From a bacterium UBP1_UBA4771 (lineage in GTDB: Bacteria; Krumholzibacteriota; Krumholzibacteriia; Krumholzibacteriales; Krumholzibacteriaceae), in the NCBI GenBank assembly GCA_002403295.1, contig DHHN01000072.1, positions 5,098-11,151 of the forward strand: DNA of 6,054 nt, read 5' to 3'. Every line of letters starts with the position of its first letter. Positions within the stretch are counted from its first letter, which is position 1. The notes under the pieces were generated by a model. That model did not search any database and was not told the DNA's origin. It worked only from the letters and a program-made list of their open reading frames with translations. A program made the translations under genes and the position numbers. This document shows, in pieces, positions 1-5,518 of this stretch.

Positions 1-1085
1 GCCGGCGCGGCCGGCGCGGGTTCCTCCACGCCGAACTCGCGCATGATGAATAGAAACGCGCCGCGCGCCGAGTTGCCGGCGGCGTCGCGGATCACGATCT
101 CGCCGCGATGGAGCCCGGGCTCGAGGGCGATGACGCCGGCGCGCGGTCCGGCGTTCGTGACCGCACCGACGCCCTCGCGGTCCCGCATGCTGTTCGCTCT
201 CTTCCGGAAGAGCGTGAGATAGCGGCCGGGAGACCCGCCGCCGCGCTGCTCGTACTCGATCTCCACGTCGTTGTAATGCGCGTAGTCGAAACTGCTGTTG
301 CGCGCGCGGTAGGCGGCCGTTCCGTCGATGAAGAGCTCGGTCTCGTGCCAGCCCATGCGGTACGATCCGCGCGTCTGCTGATCGTAGGCGCGCACGCCGA
401 AACCGAATTCGCCGTCGAGCGAGAAGGTGTCGGCGACGGCGTAGCGGCTGTCGAAGACGAGCCGGAAACGGCGCGTGGCGGCGATCGGCGAGCCGTCGAC
501 GAGACTCCCCCACCGCAGCGGCACGATGGAGAGGCCGAGAAGGATCGGCGGACATTCGTCGGGCACGTCGTAGAGCGCCTCGAGCGGATTCATGGGAGCG
601 CCGTCGGTTCCTCGCAGCTCGAAATGGAGGTGCGGATGGAGCGATCCGGTCGATCCGGTATAGGCGACGACGTCCCCCCGCTTGAACGTGAATCGACCCG
701 GGGGGACCTCGATGTCGCACGAGTTGCGCCCGCGATCGAGGCGCCAGTGATAGGCGAGAGAATCGAGCGAGCGGCAGAAACCGTCGAGGTGGGCGTACAC
801 GGCGGTCCGGCCGTCGCTCGTCCGCAGGTAGAGCGCCTTGCCGTACCCGGCGGGCTGCACGCGCAACCGCACGGCCTCGCCGTCGTCGATCGCCCGGCAG
901 GGAAGACCGATCCGGCCGAAGGTCCTCAGATCGATGCCGGCGTGGTAGTGCCCGTCGCGGTACTCGGCGAAGCTCGAGCTGAGCTTCCGCTCCGTCTCGA
1001 GGGGCCAGAGATACCGTTCGGCGCTTCCCGCCCCGGCGGCCGCGGCCGCAACGGCGGCCAGAAGCATGATTCCCGTTCGTTTCAT
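1..1085 (-). CDS. Secreted M23-family zinc metallopeptidase (3' end outside window)
   Basis: This is probably a peptidoglycan endopeptidase acting in the periplasm or on the cell surface. About 361 codons are open from the ATG at 1085 to the window edge with no stop, so the C-terminus is missing. Residues 1-22 look like a Sec signal peptide: Lys-Arg, then a hydrophobic Ala-rich core ending near GSA. The peptidase domain covers about residues 25-165 and has the LytM/M23 zinc ligands: HxxxD (H48, D52), a YAHL motif with H99, and HxH (H152, H154, in HPHLHFEL). All are intact, so it should be active. The later part is probably a beta-rich accessory region; near residues 325-340 a GLHRGEIVIRDAAGN stretch resembles a bacterial Ig-like strand pair. 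An in-frame TGA at 1101-1103 leaves the ATG at 1085 as the first possible start. No Shine-Dalgarno is visible. It is divergent from the ppiD-like gene. The family call is firm; the exact bond cleaved is unknown. Confidence 0.9.
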   Translation of the reverse strand, partial: MKRTGIMLLAAVAAAAAGAGSAERYLWPLETERKLSSSFAEYRDGHYHAGIDLRTFGRIGLPCRAIDDGEAVRLRVQPAGYGKALYLRTSDGRTAVYAHLDGFCRSLDSLAYHWRLDRGRNSCDIEVPPGRFTFKRGDVVAYTGSTGSLHPHLHFELRGTDGAPMNPLEALYDVPDECPPILLGLSIVPLRWGSLVDGSPIAATRRFRLVFDSRYAVADTFSLDGEFGFGVRAYDQQTRGSYRMGWHETELFIDGTAAYRARNSSFDYAHYNDVEIEYEQRGGGSPGRYLTLFRKRANSMRDREGVGAVTNAGPRAGVIALEPGLHRGEIVIRDAAGNSARGAFLFIMREFGVEEPAPAAP

Positions 1086-1094
1086 ACGGCGGGG

Positions 1095-1124
1095 AAGGTA
1101 TCACCCGCCGGAAGACCCTGTCAA
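1095..1124 (-). promoter_or_regulatory. Candidate sigma70-type promoter of the M23 gene, near-leaderless
   Basis: On the minus strand a perfect TTGACA (1119-1124) is followed by an 18-base spacer and TACCTT (1095-1100). The spacer ends in TGA, so the -10 reads TGnTACCTT, an extended -10 form that can offset the weak hexamer (3 of 6 matches). Only nine bases separate the -10 from the ATG. Transcription would therefore start about three bases before the start codon, which fits the missing Shine-Dalgarno. Found by eye only. Confidence 0.45.
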
Positions 1125-1173
1125 CCCGCCAATGCCCGGCAATCGTCGCGCACACGCCGCGCCATGAAAGCGA

Positions 1174-1202
1174 TTGCGTTTCCGCGTGCAATATGCTACT
1201 TT
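1174..1202 (+). promoter_or_regulatory. Weak candidate promoter for the ppiD-like gene
   Basis: TTGCGT (1174-1179), a 17-base spacer and TACTTT (1197-1202) preceded by TGC give an extended -10 reading TGnTACTTT, much like the one on the opposite strand. It lies in the most AT-rich patch of the intergenic region and just before a run of seven T (1211-1217). An overlapping alternative -10 is TATGCT (1192-1197). An ATTGC/GCAAT inverted repeat (1173-1177 and 1188-1192) spans the -35 and spacer and could be an operator half-site pair. Both hexamers match consensus poorly, so the exact position is uncertain. Confidence 0.3.
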
Positions 1203-1260
1203 ACAGCAGATTTTTTTGCGTGACAGCTCCCGGCGGCGGCGCCGGAACGCCCAATCGAAA

Positions 1261-1266
1261 GAAGGA
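1261..1266 (+). promoter_or_regulatory. Ribosome binding site fixing the ppiD-like start
   Basis: GAAGGA lies nine bases before the ATG at 1276. The reading frame stays open upstream to a TTG at 1174, but that start has no such site. The extra 34 residues would also place a charged, Arg-rich stretch before the membrane anchor. The ATG at 1276 is therefore preferred. Confidence 0.7.
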
Positions 1267-1275
1267 ATACGAGCC

Positions 1276-3075
1276 ATGCTGAAGAGTATCCGCGAACGTA
1301 CGAAGGCGATTCTCTGGATCGTCGTCCTCGCATTCGTCATATCCATCTTCGCCCTGTGGGGGATGGATCTGCGCACGCCCGAGATAAGCCGCGGCGAGGG
1401 GGATCGCGTCGGATCGGTCGACGGCGAGGATATCTCCTACCAGACCTACCAGAACGCGCTGAACCAGCTCTGGACGCAGATGAAGGAGGAGCGCGGCGAG
1501 GGGTACGAGCCGAGCGAGATCGAGCGCAGCGTTCTTTCCGATCAGGCATGGGAGCTCACCATCCAGAGCCGTCTGATGGCCAGGGAGATCAGCAAGCTCG
1601 ATATCGCCGTATCCGACGACGAGCTCGTATCGTTTCTGCGCAAGAACCCGCATCCGCAGCTCGTCAAGATGTTTACCGGCGAGGACGGGGAATTCGATTA
1701 TCAGTCGTACCTCAGGGCGCTCGCCGATCCCGAGGTCGACTGGACCGAGCTCGAGCGCTGGGGCCGCGCCGTGATCCCGGAGGTCAAGTTTCAGACCTAC
1801 CTCCTCTCGCAGGTGCACCTCCCCGAGAACGACGTCATCGATCGCTTCACGCAGCGCACGATGACCATGCGGGCGCAGTACGTCGAGATTCCGGTCCCCG
1901 CGGCGGACCCGTCCCTCGAGATCCCGGAGGCGCAGCTCCGCGCGCTCTACAACGAAAAGAAGGACGACTTCAAGGAGCCGGCGATGCGCCGGATCCGCGT
2001 GATCCAGATCGACAAGAAGCCCTCCGCGGCCGACGAGGAGGACGCCGCGGCGCGCCTCGCCGACCTCCGCGGCGAGATCGTCCGCGGTTCGACCGATTTC
2101 GCGACCGCCGCCGCCGAGAACTCCGACGACGCCGCCACGGCGGCGAAGGGCGGGGATCTCGGATTCTTCAAGAAGGGGGAGATGGATCCCGAATTCGAAC
2201 GCGTCGCTTTCGAGCTTCGCCCCGGCGAGATCAGCGGCCCCTTCAAGAGCGCGCACGGCTATCATATCGTCAAGGTGGAGGAGCGCAGATCGTCGCAGAC
2301 GGTCCCCGAGGTGCGCGCCCGCCACATCCTCATCAAGGTCGAGCCGGGCTTCGACACGATCGACTCGCTCTCGACGTTCATCCGGCAGGTCACCGAAGCG
2401 ATCCGCGATGACGGTTTCGAGCAGGCGGCGGCCAAACTGAAGCTCGCGACCCGCGATATCGAGCCGTTCGCGCAGGGCATGTTCGTGAAGGATCTCGGCT
2501 TCGTGCCCCGCATCGTGAGCTTCGCCTTCAATTACCGGACGGGCGACGCGAGCTATCCGATCGAAACCGCCACCTCCGTGCACTTCGTGAAGGTGATCGA
2601 GGAAATTCCCGAACGGGCGCGGCACTTCGAGGAAACGCGGGCGCGGCTTCTCGACGACGCGCGGCTCGCGCGGGCGGACGCCGCGGCGAGAACGCGCGCC
2701 GACGCCGCGCGGGCGGACATGATCGCGAGCGGCTTCGAAGCGGGCGCGAAGACGCACGGGCTCGACGTCCGGACGACGCCGCCGTTCAAGCAGATGGACC
2801 AGATTCCCGGCGTCGGCGCCAACACCGCCTTCTCGGCGGCGTGCCGGCTCCTCGCCGTGGGCGCCGTGAGCCCCCCCGTCAAGGGACTGGGGCGCTATCA
2901 TATCATCAAGCTCCTCGAGCGCTCGGAGCCCGACATCGCCGCTTACAGCAAGGCGCGCGGGGGGCTCGTCGAGGAAATGAGGAACGAGGTCGCCTCGCGG
3001 TTCATGGCGAACTGGTACCAGGGAATTCGCGACAAGGCCAAGGTGGAGGATCTCAGGGAGAGGCGGCTTCCGTGA
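1276..3075 (+). CDS. PpiD/SurA-type membrane-anchored peptidyl-prolyl isomerase / periplasmic chaperone
   Basis: The 599-residue protein is probably anchored in the inner membrane and faces the periplasm, where PpiD-class proteins help newly exported proteins fold. In order: a short basic cytoplasmic N-terminus (MLKSIRERTK), one membrane segment (about 12-30), a SurA-N-like helical region (about 40-230), and a parvulin (PPIC) domain at about 237-335 with GGDLGFF (292-298) and GYHIVKV (H330). A second, degenerate parvulin-like unit follows at about 346-442; it begins RARHILI (H350) and ends HFVKV (H436). A helical Ala/Arg-rich linker (442-483) leads to a third remnant at about 484-548 ending YHIIKLLER. 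The first domain lacks the usual first histidine (RRIRVIQI replaces a RxxHIL-type strand), as I recall for E. coli PpiD, so isomerase activity may be weak. Length and layout are close to E. coli PpiD (about 620 residues). It is divergent from the M23 gene and convergent with tatA. The symbol is left blank because orthology to ppiD is not proven. Confidence 0.88.
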   Translation: MLKSIRERTKAILWIVVLAFVISIFALWGMDLRTPEISRGEGDRVGSVDGEDISYQTYQNALNQLWTQMKEERGEGYEPSEIERSVLSDQAWELTIQSRLMAREISKLDIAVSDDELVSFLRKNPHPQLVKMFTGEDGEFDYQSYLRALADPEVDWTELERWGRAVIPEVKFQTYLLSQVHLPENDVIDRFTQRTMTMRAQYVEIPVPAADPSLEIPEAQLRALYNEKKDDFKEPAMRRIRVIQIDKKPSAADEEDAAARLADLRGEIVRGSTDFATAAAENSDDAATAAKGGDLGFFKKGEMDPEFERVAFELRPGEISGPFKSAHGYHIVKVEERRSSQTVPEVRARHILIKVEPGFDTIDSLSTFIRQVTEAIRDDGFEQAAAKLKLATRDIEPFAQGMFVKDLGFVPRIVSFAFNYRTGDASYPIETATSVHFVKVIEEIPERARHFEETRARLLDDARLARADAAARTRADAARADMIASGFEAGAKTHGLDVRTTPPFKQMDQIPGVGANTAFSAACRLLAVGAVSPPVKGLGRYHIIKLLERSEPDIAAYSKARGGLVEEMRNEVASRFMANWYQGIRDKAKVEDLRERRLP

Positions 3076-3101
3076 CGGCTCGAGGGCCCGGCCTCGGCGT
3101 C
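3074..3101. terminator. Possible bidirectional hairpin between convergent genes
   Basis: CGAGG (3081-3085) pairs with CCTCG (3092-3096) around a six-base loop. GACG (3074-3077) can pair with CGTC (3098-3101) across a small asymmetric internal loop. The hairpin overlaps the stop codons of both the ppiD-like gene and tatA. It has no T-tract on either side, so it is not a classical intrinsic terminator. A GC-rich genome forms such stems easily by chance. Confidence 0.25.
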
Positions 3102-3348
3102 AGCCCCGCTTGTCCGTGCCCTCTGTGTCTTTCCCCTGTATCGACTGTTCGATCTCTTCCTTCGCGTCCCGCGACGCCTTCCGGAACCGGCGGATCGACT
3201 TGCCGATCGACTCGGCGAGCTCGGGTAGCCGCTTCGGTCCGAAGAAGAGAAGCACGAGGAAGAGAATGATGAGGAGCTCGGTCCAGCCGATCGGCCCGAA
3301 GAGGCCGAAGAAGGGCCGGAAGCTCGCGAACAGCGGTCCTGAATACAT
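3100..3348 (-). CDS. tatA: Sec-independent (Tat) translocase subunit TatA
   Basis: This 82-residue protein should form the pore or membrane-weakening component of the twin-arginine translocase, which exports folded, often cofactor-bearing proteins across the inner membrane. Diagnostic features are one membrane helix (about 23-36, with E24 at its start), the hinge FGPKRLPEL (36-44), an amphipathic helix GKSIRRFRKASRDAKEEIEQS (about 49-69) and a short polar tail. The FGPKxLPEL hinge favours TatA over TatB, though TatA/E/B assignment from one sequence is not absolute. The start is supported by GGAGG (3358-3362), nine bases upstream of the ATG. About 20 mostly hydrophobic, Phe-rich residues precede the membrane helix, more than the handful usual for TatA. 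It follows the DUF4321 gene by 17 bases. No tatC is in the window. Confidence 0.9.
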   Translation of the reverse strand: MYSGPLFASFRPFFGLFGPIGWTELLIILFLVLLFFGPKRLPELAESIGKSIRRFRKASRDAKEEIEQSIQGKDTEGTDKRG

Positions 3349-3365
3349 CCCGCGATTCCTCCGTT

Positions 3366-3635
3366 TCAGCAGTACATCCTGAGGAGCAGCGCCACGACGA
3401 CGATACCGAGCACCGAGATGAGATTCACCTTGAGCGTGCAGCCGAGGGTGAAGGCGAACACGATGAGATCGACGTTGAACGGCCCGACCGTGAAGCTCGT
3501 CCCGCTCACGAAGAGCTCTCGCATGACGTTGCCCTCCGGAAGCAGAAGTCCGATGAGCTCGCCGACGACGCTCCCGACGATCACGCCGAGAAAGAAAACG
3601 AGCGCGATGAGCCCGAGCCTGCGTTTCGCCGACAC
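3366..3635 (-). CDS. DUF4321-like small membrane protein
   Basis: This 89-residue hydrophobic protein of unknown function has two membrane regions (about 7-32 and 55-85) separated by a short loop. It has the pattern I associate with DUF4321: a glycine-rich first helix running into GELIGLLLPEG (25-35), then a second part with FTLGCTLKVNLISVLGI (62-78). No catalytic residues are evident. The start is a GTG with AGGAGGTG immediately upstream. An in-frame TTG at 3662 would add nine residues, but those codons include the Shine-Dalgarno itself and fall in the likely promoter -10, so it is rejected. The gene lies 17 bases before tatA and probably shares its transcript, which suggests but does not prove a role at the inner membrane. 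The family assignment is from memory of the pattern, not a search. Confidence 0.75.
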   Translation of the reverse strand: MSAKRRLGLIALVFFLGVIVGSVVGELIGLLLPEGNVMRELFVSGTSFTVGPFNVDLIVFAFTLGCTLKVNLISVLGIVVVALLLRMYC

Positions 3636-3639
3636 TCGG

Positions 3640-3647
3640 CACCTCCT
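3640..3647 (-). promoter_or_regulatory. Strong Shine-Dalgarno that sets the DUF4321 GTG start
   Basis: AGGAGGTG on the minus strand is a near-perfect anti-16S match. Six bases separate its AGGAGG core from the GTG at 3635. This decides between that GTG and the upstream in-frame TTG at 3662. Confidence 0.8.
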
Positions 3648-3653
3648 CTCTTC

Positions 3654-3682
3654 ATGATACAAGGAACGCCGCGGCCGGACAA
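3654..3682 (-). promoter_or_regulatory. Candidate sigma70-type promoter for DUF4321-tatA
   Basis: On the minus strand TTGTCC (3677-3682, 4 of 6 consensus) is followed by exactly 17 bases and TATCAT (3654-3659, 5 of 6). Transcription would start near 3647, giving a leader of about a dozen bases; part of the strong AGGAGGTG site would lie at its very 5' end. The 55-base gap between the LytR_C stop and the DUF4321 start is one of the longer spacings in this gene run, which fits an internal promoter. An imperfect inverted repeat at 3665-3691 overlaps the -35. Confidence 0.45.
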
Positions 3683-3691
3683 GCCCGCGTT
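3665..3691 (-). repeat. Imperfect inverted repeat after the LytR_C gene
   Basis: The outer bases AACGC/GCGTT are inverted copies of each other, and so, in an alternative pairing, are CGCGG and CCGCG within the same 27 bases. The repeat begins at the last base of the LytR_C stop codon and overlaps the -35 box and spacer of the putative DUF4321 promoter. It could be a weak transcript-end hairpin or an operator. It has no T-tract and may be chance in this GC-rich DNA. Confidence 0.2.
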
Positions 3692-4113
3692 CACGTGCCG
3701 CCCGGCGATTTCACCCGGTCCGCGCCGACGATGAACGTCGCGTCCACGAGCGGCTTCTCGCGCACCTGCTCGACGATCAGCCGGCAGCCGGCGATCTTCG
3801 CGATCCGCCTCATGAGCCGCGGATCGCCGACCCGGTCGACGAGAACCGATTCGCGAAAATCGAAACGCTCGGCGTTGTCGACGATGAGCACGTCCACGCC
3901 CCGCCCGCGGAGCGCCTTCGCCGTTTCCATCGCGATCCCCGTTTCGCGCGTTCCGTTCAGCACTTCGAGCTGGAACGCCGGTTCCTCGCCGGCGAACCGC
4001 CCGGCGAGATCGCTCCAGCGGATCGCGAGCGAGAGTCCGGCGGCGGCGACGACGGCCGCGAGGACGTACAGCCCCGGGGCCCGGCGTTTCTTCCTGCCTC
4101 TCGGCCTCTTCAT
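3691..4113 (-). CDS. Membrane-anchored LytR C-terminal-domain protein
   Basis: This 140-residue protein has a very basic cytoplasmic tail (residues 2-11 are mostly Arg/Lys), one membrane helix (about 15-31) and a single exported domain (about 46-133) of the LytR_C type. The signature is FQLEVLNGT (47-55) followed by a helix (GIAMETAKALRGRG), VDVLIVDNAER, an RxxxxVxDRxGD segment (87-97) and the closing strand DATFIVGAD (124-132). In LCP (LytR-CpsA-Psr) proteins this domain sits at the C-terminus, after the phosphotransferase domain; here it stands alone. The LCP catalytic domain is absent, so it is unlikely to attach cell-wall polymers itself and may bind envelope glycans. Its function is not known. 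The start has only a weak AAGGA at 12 bases; the gene follows the HIT gene by 36 bases. Confidence 0.75.
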   Translation of the reverse strand: MKRPRGRKKRRAPGLYVLAAVVAAAGLSLAIRWSDLAGRFAGEEPAFQLEVLNGTRETGIAMETAKALRGRGVDVLIVDNAERFDFRESVLVDRVGDPRLMRRIAKIAGCRLIVEQVREKPLVDATFIVGADRVKSPGGT

Positions 4114-4149
4114 GCGCAGACCGGATCCTTTCCCGGCGCCGGCCCGCGT

Positions 4150-4626
4150 TCATTCGAACTGCGGGCGCAGCCGGCGCCAGCTCTCCTCGAGCGCCTCCGA
4201 GACGACGCGCGTCCCGGCGACGGTCGTCATGAAGTTCGTGTCGCCCTGCCAGCGCGGGCAGAGGTGGACGTGCAGGTGACCGGCGATGCCGGCGCCGGCG
4301 CTCTCCCCGATGTTTATCCCGACGTTGATGCCGTCGGGCCGGTAGGCCGCCTCGATCGCGCGCTCGCACCGCGGGAGGAGTCCGGCGAGCTCGCGCCCTT
4401 CCTCGGCGGTGAGCTCGCCGAGGCGCTTCACGTGGCGGGCGGCGACGATCATGACGTGGCCGCTCGTGTATGGAAACGCGTTCAGTATCACGAACCAGCC
4501 CGTTCCGCGATGGAGAATGCCGACGAGCTCGTCGCGCGTCTCGCGCTGGACCGCGCAGAAGAGGCATTCGCCGCCCTTCTCCAGCGTGAAGTACGCGCTC
4601 CGCCACGGCGCGTAGATTCTATCCAT
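4150..4626 (-). CDS. HIT-family nucleotide hydrolase/phosphorylase (Ap4A phosphorylase-like)
   Basis: This 158-residue cytosolic enzyme has the histidine-triad signature HLHVHL (H117, H119, H121), whose central His forms the nucleotidyl intermediate in this superfamily. The N-terminal DRIYAPWRSAY block, the CxxC pair (C21, C24; probable zinc ligands), NAFPYTSGHVMIV (49-61) and the PRWQGDTNFM tail (124-133) resemble the bacterial diadenosine tetraphosphate phosphorylase group typified by Mycobacterium tuberculosis Rv2613c. It therefore probably cleaves Ap4A or related adenylylated nucleotides; the substrate is inferred. Length is typical and all motif residues are present. The ATG overlaps the end of panC by eight bases, with GGAG five bases before it, so translation is likely coupled to panC. 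HIT hydrolases of other subgroups act on adenylates or nucleoside phosphoramidates and cannot be fully excluded. Confidence 0.88.
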   Translation of the reverse strand: MDRIYAPWRSAYFTLEKGGECLFCAVQRETRDELVGILHRGTGWFVILNAFPYTSGHVMIVAARHVKRLGELTAEEGRELAGLLPRCERAIEAAYRPDGINVGINIGESAGAGIAGHLHVHLCPRWQGDTNFMTTVAGTRVVSEALEESWRRLRPQFE

Positions 4627-5518
4627 ACCTGCTCCATTCGGGAAAGGCGAGGAGAACCTCCTCGACGGCGCCGCCGTCGACCCGCAGCGCCACGTTGTCG
4701 ATGAGACGCGTGCCGGCGAGAGCGCCCGCGCAGGCGATGAGGACCGTACCCCGGATCTCCTCGACCGGACGGAGCGTCTCTCCGTCGACGATCGCGGCGT
4801 AATCGACCCCGAAGCCGGCCTCCAGCAGCCGCCGCTCCATCGTCGCGGCGAGCGGGGCGGCGGAGCGCTCCCCCGCCTCCACGCGGCGCTTCGCCTCGGC
4901 GATCGCGCCGTAGAGCGCGGACGCCCGGCGCCGCGCGTCCGCGTCGAGGTAGGCGTTCCGAGAGCTCATCGCGAGCCCGTCCGCCTCGCGCACGGTGGCC
5001 CCGATCACGATCCGCACGGGAATATCGAGGTCGGCCGCCATCCGCTGCACGATGACCGCCTGCTGCGCGTCTTTCTGCCCGAAATACGCCTCGTCGGGAC
5101 GGACGATGTTCAGGAGCTTCGCGACGACGAGGACGACCCCGTCGAAATGCCCCGGACGGGCCGCGCCGCAGAGGACGTTCGAGAGGCCCTCGACAAAGAC
5201 CCGCGTCCGGTCCCGCGGCGAGTAGAGATCGCGCTCGCCGGGCGCGAAGAGGAGATCGACGCCGAGCGACGCGAGAAGCTCCGCGTCGCGATCGAGCGAG
5301 CGCGGATACCGCGCGAGGTCCTCACCGGCTCCGAATTGCTTCGGATTGACGAAGATCGACGCGGCCACGAATCCGGTGCGAGCGCGCGCGAGCCGCACGA
5401 GGCTCGCGTGACCCTCGTGGAGCGCTCCCATGGTCGGCACGAAGCCGACCGTCGCGCCCCCTCGTTTCGCGCGGTCGATTTCCTCGCGGACCGCCCGCGG
5501 CGCGGCAATGGTTTTCAT
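4619..5518 (-). CDS. panC: Pantothenate synthetase (pantoate--beta-alanine ligase)
   Basis: PanC joins pantoate and beta-alanine using ATP, through a pantoyl-adenylate intermediate, releasing AMP and PPi; it is the last step of vitamin B5 synthesis and acts in the cytosol. The 299-residue protein is a little longer than the roughly 280 usual for the family. It shows every landmark in order: PTMGALHEGH (28-37, the HIGH-like ATP site with H34 and H37), VNPKQF (57-62), RPGHFDGV (121-128), FGQKDAQQ (146-153), the KMSKS-like MSSRN (184-188) and RLIDN (271-275) near the C-terminus. The start is set by the overlap with the panB stop (ATGA at 5515-5518). No strong Shine-Dalgarno lies at normal distance (AAGGA is 15 bases away), so reinitiation after panB is likely. 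A longer in-frame opening upstream lies inside panB and is not used. Confidence 0.97.
   Translation of the reverse strand: MKTIAAPRAVREEIDRAKRGGATVGFVPTMGALHEGHASLVRLARARTGFVAASIFVNPKQFGAGEDLARYPRSLDRDAELLASLGVDLLFAPGERDLYSPRDRTRVFVEGLSNVLCGAARPGHFDGVVLVVAKLLNIVRPDEAYFGQKDAQQAVIVQRMAADLDIPVRIVIGATVREADGLAMSSRNAYLDADARRRASALYGAIAEAKRRVEAGERSAAPLAATMERRLLEAGFGVDYAAIVDGETLRPVEEIRGTVLIACAGALAGTRLIDNVALRVDGGAVEEVLLAFPEWSRYG

Noticed and set aside
1211..1217. Seven-T run as an intrinsic terminator
   Set aside because: It lies between two divergent starts, no GC-rich stem comes directly before it on the plus strand, and no gene ends there.
108..1223. A 371-codon open frame on the plus strand antisense to the M23 gene
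   Set aside because: Its product is a low-complexity, Arg/Val/Glu-rich sequence with no recognisable domain, while the opposite strand encodes an intact M23 domain with all zinc ligands and a signal peptide. Long antisense frames are common in GC-rich DNA.
1356..2411. A 351-codon plus-strand frame overlapping the ppiD-like gene in another phase
   Set aside because: It is an Arg/Gly-rich out-of-frame translation with no domain or start signal.
1201..2901. A 566-codon open frame antisense to the ppiD-like gene
   Set aside because: It is Arg/Leu/Asp-rich without motifs and mirrors the codon bias of the real gene on the plus strand, which has a membrane anchor, a parvulin motif and a proper ribosome binding site.
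3581..4606. A 341-codon minus-strand frame crossing the HIT, LytR_C and DUF4321 genes
   Set aside because: It is extremely Arg-rich and out of phase with three recognisable genes on the same strand.
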